Shown here piece after piece: positions 58,813 to 64,000 of a DNA stretch of 64,000 bases; position 1 is the stretch's first letter, and every line of letters begins with the position of its first letter. A program made the position numbers and the translations under genes. The stretch is from Trichomonas tenax. Taxonomy: Eukaryota; Parabasalia; Trichomonadida; Trichomonadidae. The notes under the pieces are model-generated. The model did no database searches. It was not told where the DNA came from and was given only the letters and a program-made list of their open reading frames with translations. The DNA is taken from the NCBI GenBank assembly GCA_023091735.1, contig JALKBU010000152.1, positions 1-64,000 on the forward strand. Direction: 5' to 3'.

Positions 58813-59524
58813 AAAATTATGGCAAAATTTTGTGTAAAGACATTCATGAATACATTACATATTTTGAATGGAAAAAAGTCGACTCTTTGGAATTTAGAGT
58901 ACTTAAAATCCAAAGACCTCCACTCAGTATGTTTAGTTTTCATATTTAGAGCGATGAAATTATCAATTCATTGAAAGATATTTTTAATTGATTCATCAAT
59001 ATTCAATCAAGGTACGAATTTGTGTGATGAATCATGAATATTTTACAGCAAAATTCTTCATCATTAATGTAATTGGTATATTATTGAATTTCTTGCTAAT
59101 GAAAATAGTTAAACACTATGTCATGTAAAGTTTACATGTCAGTTTTGTTTAGATAAAAATTTCAAAAATTGTGAAAATTCGAGATATCAATAAGGTTATC
59201 AGCAAGATCTACATGTGTATTGGAAATGTGAAGTACTATGTAATGGCGTATGCAAATATATATCATGCTCGATGAGACTCTAAAGTGATTCATAGAAATA
59301 AATGAGTTGAAGGTGTAAATAAAATTAAAAGATATAAAATTGCAGCGAATGAGCTCAGAAATCAAACACAGATATCCAAATGGATGATAGATACGAAATA
59401 GCTAAAGTTGAATTTTGCTGATTTTTGAAAGTTCAAGTCACCTGTAATGAAAATGAAAAAAGGGAAACCTTATTCTAAAAAGGAGCGTGAGTAAAGAAAA
59501 TACACTTTTTCCTTTTCTTTTTTT
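58813..59524. other. Intergenic region with palindromic ATGTAAA motif pair
   Basis: TGTCATGTAAA (59119-59129) and TTTACATGTCA (59131-59141) form an inverted pair about 310 bases upstream of the BEACH start. No gene is seen. Confidence 0.45.
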
Positions 59525-59569
59525 GAGCCGTTTTTAGAATTGCTCGAAGCTCAATTCTAAAAACGGTTC
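59525..59569. repeat. 18-bp stem inverted repeat
   Basis: GAGCCGTTTTTAGAATTG (59525-59542) and CAATTCTAAAAACGGTTC (59552-59569) pair along 18 positions (one G-T) around a 9-base loop. It lies in a gene-free region, preceded by a pyrimidine tract and followed by GGCCGC. It could be a structured RNA, an end of a relic element or a hairpin terminator. Confidence 0.55.
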
Positions 59570-60286
59570 GGCCGCTGACATAGAACTTATTGAACTTTAA
59601 AAAGTCCGCAGGTTATGAAAAATTCGACCGACAATTGATTTTGGTAACTAATTGAAAAATTGAGAGTAAATAATTTTTTCATAAATTATTTCGTCGAGAG
59701 ACATTAGTGAAACACGCTTTAGGAAAAAATAATTGCGATATTCGGATTCAGCACACAGAATGGATATCTAACGTGTTACTATAATTGAAAAATAAATCTA
59801 GATTCGAGTATCTCAAAATTTACTCGATTAAAACTACGATTTTATTAAAAATATGGAAATAATATATGATGTAATGGAGAATTCCAAAAAGTCAAGTATT
59901 TTCTATATATTTCCATAGAATAGCATTATGTATAGCTGTCAAATCCTCACAAAAAGTGACAAAATTATATATAGTTATATAGTTATTTTTATTCATGCGT
60001 CTTCAATTAACATATACCTAATAGAGTATTATTCATTTGAAAGCTCAGAAAACTTGAATTGAATGCGCATGAATATATATTTAATAAGATCATGCGATCA
60101 AAATTCGAAAAAGGAGTCGACCAAAATTTTTGACAAACTTTGACATGTAAAAAATAAACGATAACCAACTTTTGTTTGACAACTCAAATCGAGATGTCAC
60201 TTTTACAGAATTTGACAGTTTTGAAGAAGGCTGTCAAAAAAGGTGATACGAAATAAAAAGTGACACATCCAATAATTTAAAATCTC
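59570..60286. other. Upstream region of the Rab gene, no gene seen
   Basis: It contains TGACATGTAAA at 60141-60151 and a TCACTTTT near 60196, both promoter-like, ahead of ATG 60287. Confidence 0.45.
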
Positions 60287-60874
60287 ATGCAGCACCTACC
60301 TGGTCAAGACGGCGAGATGTATAAAGTACCGCTGATCGGTGATGCTAATGTTGGTAAAACCAGCATCGTAAGTCGATTCACTTCTGAGAAATTCACTGGC
60401 AATACTACGCCAACAGTCGGTGTTTCCACAGCACAAGTCACTATCAAGAACAAGGACCGCGATGTCAAGCTTACAATCTGGGATACAGCGGGCCAGGAGA
60501 AGTTTAGAAGCCTTGTTCCACTTTACACGAGGCACGCATCTCTTCTTATTTTAGTTTGTGATATAACAAACGTGGATTCTTGCAATGGGTGTGATGATTG
60601 GATAACTAAAGTACGTGGAGAAATGGGAATTAAATGTCCCATCTTCTTATGTGCGAATAAAATTGATTTAGAGGCTGCTGTTACTAGAGAGAGGATACAG
60701 GATTGGGGAAGAGACCATGATTGCCAAGTTTTCTTCACATCAGCGCAGACAGGTGATGGTATTGAAGATCTTTTTAACTCAGTAGCTTCAAAACTTGGCA
60801 ATTCAGTACAAAAATCTCAATTTGGACCTTCTCCAAATCTTACCAAGGCAAGTAGTCAGAAAGGCTGCTGTTAA
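60287..60874 (+). CDS. Rab-family small GTPase
   Basis: A 195-residue protein. G1 is GDANVGKTS (18-26), the switch I Thr lies in GNTTPTVGVS, G3 is WDTAGQEKFRSL (65-76), G4 is CANKIDLE and G5 is FFTSAQTG. The C-terminal GCC is a double-Cys geranylgeranylation signal. All nucleotide-binding residues are present, so it should cycle GTP/GDP and act in vesicle traffic. TTPTVGV replaces the usual TIGV/F of the effector region, and the subfamily cannot be assigned; Rab5-like features (NVGKTSI, SAQTG close to SAKTG) are present. The gene is intact, with promoter motifs upstream. Confidence 0.9.
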   Translation: MQHLPGQDGEMYKVPLIGDANVGKTSIVSRFTSEKFTGNTTPTVGVSTAQVTIKNKDRDVKLTIWDTAGQEKFRSLVPLYTRHASLLILVCDITNVDSCNGCDDWITKVRGEMGIKCPIFLCANKIDLEAAVTRERIQDWGRDHDCQVFFTSAQTGDGIEDLFNSVASKLGNSVQKSQFGPSPNLTKASSQKGCC

Positions 60875-61513
60875 TATATTTTTCTTATTGAAATTGGTTT
60901 TTTTATTAGACTTTATCTTTCGAATAAAATAATGCAATTAGATTATATATTAACTCGAACGCTATTTCATGAAACTCTTTCATATTTCGAAACAAATTTT
61001 TGGAGAAAAGATATCGTCAAATCTTAACGACCACATCAAAGCAATTCATCAATTCTCCACTGGTATTGATTGCGAATAGAATTATTATTGAATCCAAATT
61101 TAACATCGAAGAATATTAATTTTAAACTAATTTTCTTTTTAAATTTATAATTATTATAAAAAATACGCCTTTATCTGTTCATTAAATTTCATCATTTCAG
61201 ACTCTTATACTTGGTTTTCTTCTATGTTGTAAAATCAAAATTATCTCATGAAATATAAAGAAAATTATAATAATAAATAATCATAAATATCGACATAATG
61301 ATTATGTATATATTCATTATGTTGTAAATTGTTTTTGATCATTGAATATTGAGAAAAATGGACTTTTTATGTCCGTGATATGAAAAGTTTAAAAATGAAA
61401 AATAAGTAGTGGATCGTGTGAAAATAGAGAAGGGGATGATAAATATGATGAAATTGAAGAAATCTTATTTTTTTAAACGATTATTTAGAACGATAGAAAA
61501 AAATCTAAAAAAA
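60875..61513. other. Intergenic region, no gene seen
   Basis: AT-rich DNA. An open frame continuing upstream from 61514 to a GTG at 61409 has non-coding composition and is not included in the next gene. Confidence 0.45.
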
Positions 61514-62299
61514 ATGAGAAGAGGATCTCAATCAGGCTGTAGTTATCTCCCTGACAAGCCATACAACATTCTTCACGATCCACGAAGGGACAAAACCTCA
61601 AATTCGCGCCTTAGATCGGCCCACGTCACGAAAGAAGATGTTAATGAACTCAAGATTGAAAAACAACGCTTGATAGACGAGCGTACTCAGCTGAAAGCCA
61701 AAATAGTCAGATTGGAGACCCAAAGTAAGCGGTCAACGAGGTCAGGAACATCGAATCAAAACTTGTTAACGCAACTTGATCGTGAATACAAATCAGTTGA
61801 GCATCTAATCAAACAGCAGAACGCTCAGATCAACGAATTACTCAGAAGTGACAATGCAGCAGAGCGCCAAGAACTTCAGGAAGAAGCAAAAATTATTTAT
61901 CAGGAGCGTCTGAGGTTACACGATCTTCAATGTCAGCAGCAAATAGATCTCAACAACGCCAAACGTGAGTTGGATGAACTTCTGGCAACAAACGGACCGG
62001 CTGTTTACGAGAAACAAGCAAATAAGATTCAGATGTTAGAAGAGAAGCTCAAGAAGTACGAAAACGCAAATGCAAAGCTTGCTTCCAAAATCAAGAAGCT
62101 CAAACAAGAAAAGAAGATTCAAGAAGAAACACAAAGCGGACAAATTGGAATGCGCGCTGAACAACTTCGCTCACAGATTAAGGAAGTTGAGCAAAAGACA
62201 GACGAAATCGAACAAAAGATTAAAGACTCGAAAGAAAAGCATGAAAAGATTATGCGTGAAATTAGACAATCAATTGAACAAAATAATAAGGACAATTAA
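61514..62299 (+). CDS. Coiled-coil protein
   Basis: A 261-residue protein from ATG 61514 (MRRGSQSGCSYLPDKPYNIL); an in-frame ATG at 61436 is possible but the intervening codons are A/T-random. Residues 40-85 and 110-255 are long coiled coils (VNELKIEKQRLIDERTQLKA, ENANAKLASKIKKLKQEKKI, QIKEVEQKTDEIEQKIKDSK) with a short break near 165-175 (LLATNGPAVYEKQA). The regular register suggests a rod-like cytoskeletal or basal-body component. No specific family is recognised. Confidence 0.7.
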   Translation: MRRGSQSGCSYLPDKPYNILHDPRRDKTSNSRLRSAHVTKEDVNELKIEKQRLIDERTQLKAKIVRLETQSKRSTRSGTSNQNLLTQLDREYKSVEHLIKQQNAQINELLRSDNAAERQELQEEAKIIYQERLRLHDLQCQQQIDLNNAKRELDELLATNGPAVYEKQANKIQMLEEKLKKYENANAKLASKIKKLKQEKKIQEETQSGQIGMRAEQLRSQIKEVEQKTDEIEQKIKDSKEKHEKIMREIRQSIEQNNKDN

Positions 62300-62540
62300 C
62301 CATTTTTCATGTAATTCATCGCAAAATTTAATTGTAGCAGGAAAAATTATAATATCGAAAAAATATAACCATGAAATGGTAAGAATGTTTATGTTATTGT
62401 AAATATTTGTTTTATTAACTTATTGTGTTTTAAATCTCGAGCTAAAATATTTAATGATATAAAAAATCTAATAAATAAACTTTATATAAACAAAATAAAT
62501 GTAATATGATTCATCAAAAAATCATATCACACGTCAATAA

Positions 62541-63989
62541 TTAATTTACTAACAACGCGCCTGGCGTCTTAACTGGAGCGCTGGTAACCTTAATAACGAC
62601 AACGATGATTGATATCATTATTGTCAGTGTTATTATTATTCCTACATAAACGGGAGTATAATCTTTCTTAATAATGACTTTGAACGTTGGTGTTGGATCA
62701 GGGATGAAATCTCCCGTCCTCTCAGTGATCATTAGGCCTCCTAATGAATTCGATTTATACGCATATGGAGCAACAACTTTTGTCACTCTTCCTTTCAAGA
62801 AATATAACATGTTGTGGCGAACTTCTTCTGTTCCAGAATAAACAATCTGATCGAGAGATGTGCAGTCTACAAATGCATGCTTGACTGACATAAATTTGAT
62901 ATTATCTGGCAAAATAAGTGTCCTTAAATAGTTCACACCCGAGAATGCATTATTATCGAATAAAGCAACTTCGTCAGGAATCGTGAAGTTTCTGTTCTGG
63001 CAAAGAGCTGGATACAAAATTAATCTGTTTTTGGAGCGTGTCATTAACGCGCCTTGGTCAATAACGAAATTAGTGTTGTGTGGATGAACTGTGATTGATT
63101 TTAATCGATTGCATCCTGAAATAAATAATTGCTCAAGAATTTGGACTTTTTCTGGAATTTCTAATGCTTCTATACCTGAACACTCTTCGAATGCATGCGC
63201 TTTGACTATTAAAAGCTCTTCGGGCAATGTTATTCTAACTATTTTTGAGCATTTCTTGAATGTGTATGATTCAATCATTTGCATCGAATTAGAAAGCCAA
63301 ACATATGCCAGTTTAGGGCAATTATCGAACATATTCATTGAAGTGTTTGCATACGCTCTGAATTTAATGTTAACAAGCTTTTCGCAGTCTTTAAACGTTT
63401 CATTTCCGAAGAATATAATGGAATTTGGAAGAGTTAGTTCTGTAAAGCCTGTGTTAGTAAATGCACCTTCATGTACCTCTTTTAAGCCGGATGGCAGTTC
63501 AATATTCGTTAAAGAATTGCAATTTTGGAATGCGTAGCTTTCAATGGTTGTAACTCCAGAAGGAATGACTAATTTCGTCAATCTATTGCAATCTTTGAAT
63601 GCTTTTGATCTTATAGCTACAATTTTATCTGGTAAAGTAACTTTTTGCAATTCTATACAGTAAAAGAATGTTTCTTCTGGCAATTCCGTTAGATGTTTGG
63701 GTAATATAACTTCTTCTAACTGATGGCAGTAAGAAAACGTACTTCTTCCAATATCTTTAACAGAATCGTCTATTGTTACCTTTTTTATGTGTTTTAATTC
63801 GTGAAATGCGTTGTTTGAGAGCCTTTCGATGTCCTTTACCTTGATTTCGTTGTATCTTCCCGCATTAAATGAAAGTTCGTATTCAAATGAAACGGGATTT
63901 GTGCAATTACTCGATAGAGACACGTAGCTGTGCCAGTATTCAGCGGCAACTTTGCACCCGTGAATCGTTAAATACTCGACATACGACAT
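62541..63989 (-). CDS. BspA-like leucine-rich-repeat surface protein with C-terminal membrane anchor
   Basis: A 482-residue protein. From about residue 60 to 400 it holds BspA-type (LRR_5) repeats of about 23 residues with the pattern I-x-x-x-AF-x-x-C-x-x-L-x-x-I-x-L-P-x-x-(V/L)-x-x-I (for example VTTIESYAFQNCNSLTNIEL). One transmembrane helix (about 442-466, YVGIIITLTIMISIIVVVI) precedes a short tail ending VKTPGALLVN. There is no clear signal peptide, as in many members. The trichomonad BspA family has hundreds of copies and is proposed to mediate attachment to host cells or bacteria. The gene is complete at the window edge (ATG 63989). Confidence 0.9.
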   Translation of the reverse strand: MSYVEYLTIHGCKVAAEYWHSYVSLSSNCTNPVSFEYELSFNAGRYNEIKVKDIERLSNNAFHELKHIKKVTIDDSVKDIGRSTFSYCHQLEEVILPKHLTELPEETFFYCIELQKVTLPDKIVAIRSKAFKDCNRLTKLVIPSGVTTIESYAFQNCNSLTNIELPSGLKEVHEGAFTNTGFTELTLPNSIIFFGNETFKDCEKLVNIKFRAYANTSMNMFDNCPKLAYVWLSNSMQMIESYTFKKCSKIVRITLPEELLIVKAHAFEECSGIEALEIPEKVQILEQLFISGCNRLKSITVHPHNTNFVIDQGALMTRSKNRLILYPALCQNRNFTIPDEVALFDNNAFSGVNYLRTLILPDNIKFMSVKHAFVDCTSLDQIVYSGTEEVRHNMLYFLKGRVTKVVAPYAYKSNSLGGLMITERTGDFIPDPTPTFKVIIKKDYTPVYVGIIITLTIMISIIVVVIKVTSAPVKTPGALLVN

Positions 63990-64000
63990 TAATTAATTTT

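Overview
The window is AT-rich, gene-dense, apparently intron-poor nuclear DNA of a parabasalid protist (Trichomonas/Tritrichomonas type). The evidence is a BspA-like leucine-rich-repeat surface protein, a DUF3447-type N-terminus fused to ankyrin repeats, a BTB-like family protein, several mucin-like single-pass surface proteins, a bacterial-type xylulokinase, short 5' leaders with a TCAYTTT initiator just before many start codons, and TAAA overlapping several stop codons. The species cannot be fixed from the sequence alone.

Layout. 1-1400: remnant of a virus-like (possibly Polinton/Maverick) element, with the C-terminus of a tail-collar-like protein, a strong 3' hairpin, a small amphipathic protein and a decayed ORF. 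2825-6294: a Glu/Arg/Lys/Ser-rich coiled coil with a CaaX end, a membrane-anchored aminotransferase-fold protein without the PLP lysine, and a mucin-like surface protein. 7162-12456: a giant fusion of a CDC48/p97-like N domain and one AAA domain to a tail with about 93 DPF motifs. 13162-20502: a GT8-like protein without DxD, COG4, VPS28, a HEAT-like protein and a very short INCENP-like IN-box protein. 20600-31100: sparse, with two surface-type proteins, a GH1 glycosidase, a possible DZIP1-like protein and gene relics. 31116-42042: an SPX-DASS transporter interrupted by four in-frame stops, a BTB-like protein, an armadillo-like protein, a TrpRS-fold protein with broken active-site motifs, an ankyrin protein, a PQ-loop gene with one in-frame TGA and a decayed protein kinase. 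42686-47474: a small CaaX protein, a TTAA-flanked MITE-like element, ribosomal protein L31, a PPIL2-like U-box/cyclophilin protein and xylulokinase. 47944-51446: a pair of ~580-bp direct repeats around an STPGR (axoneme-type) gene. 51583-63989: a 2,409-residue BEACH protein, a Rab GTPase, a coiled-coil protein and a BspA-like surface protein.

Themes. Several genes serve membrane traffic (COG4, VPS28, BEACH, Rab, and the DPF-rich AAA protein by its adaptor-binding motifs). At least four otherwise intact genes look like pseudoenzymes: aminotransferase, GT8, TrpRS and cyclophilin. Three genes are recently broken, and every nonsense codon among them can be explained by one C:G to T:A transition. 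TG(A/T)CATGTAAA recurs in either orientation near many predicted starts and is a candidate core-promoter element. Several starts given here differ from the longest open frame because that frame begins at a non-ATG codon or because an initiator lies inside it.
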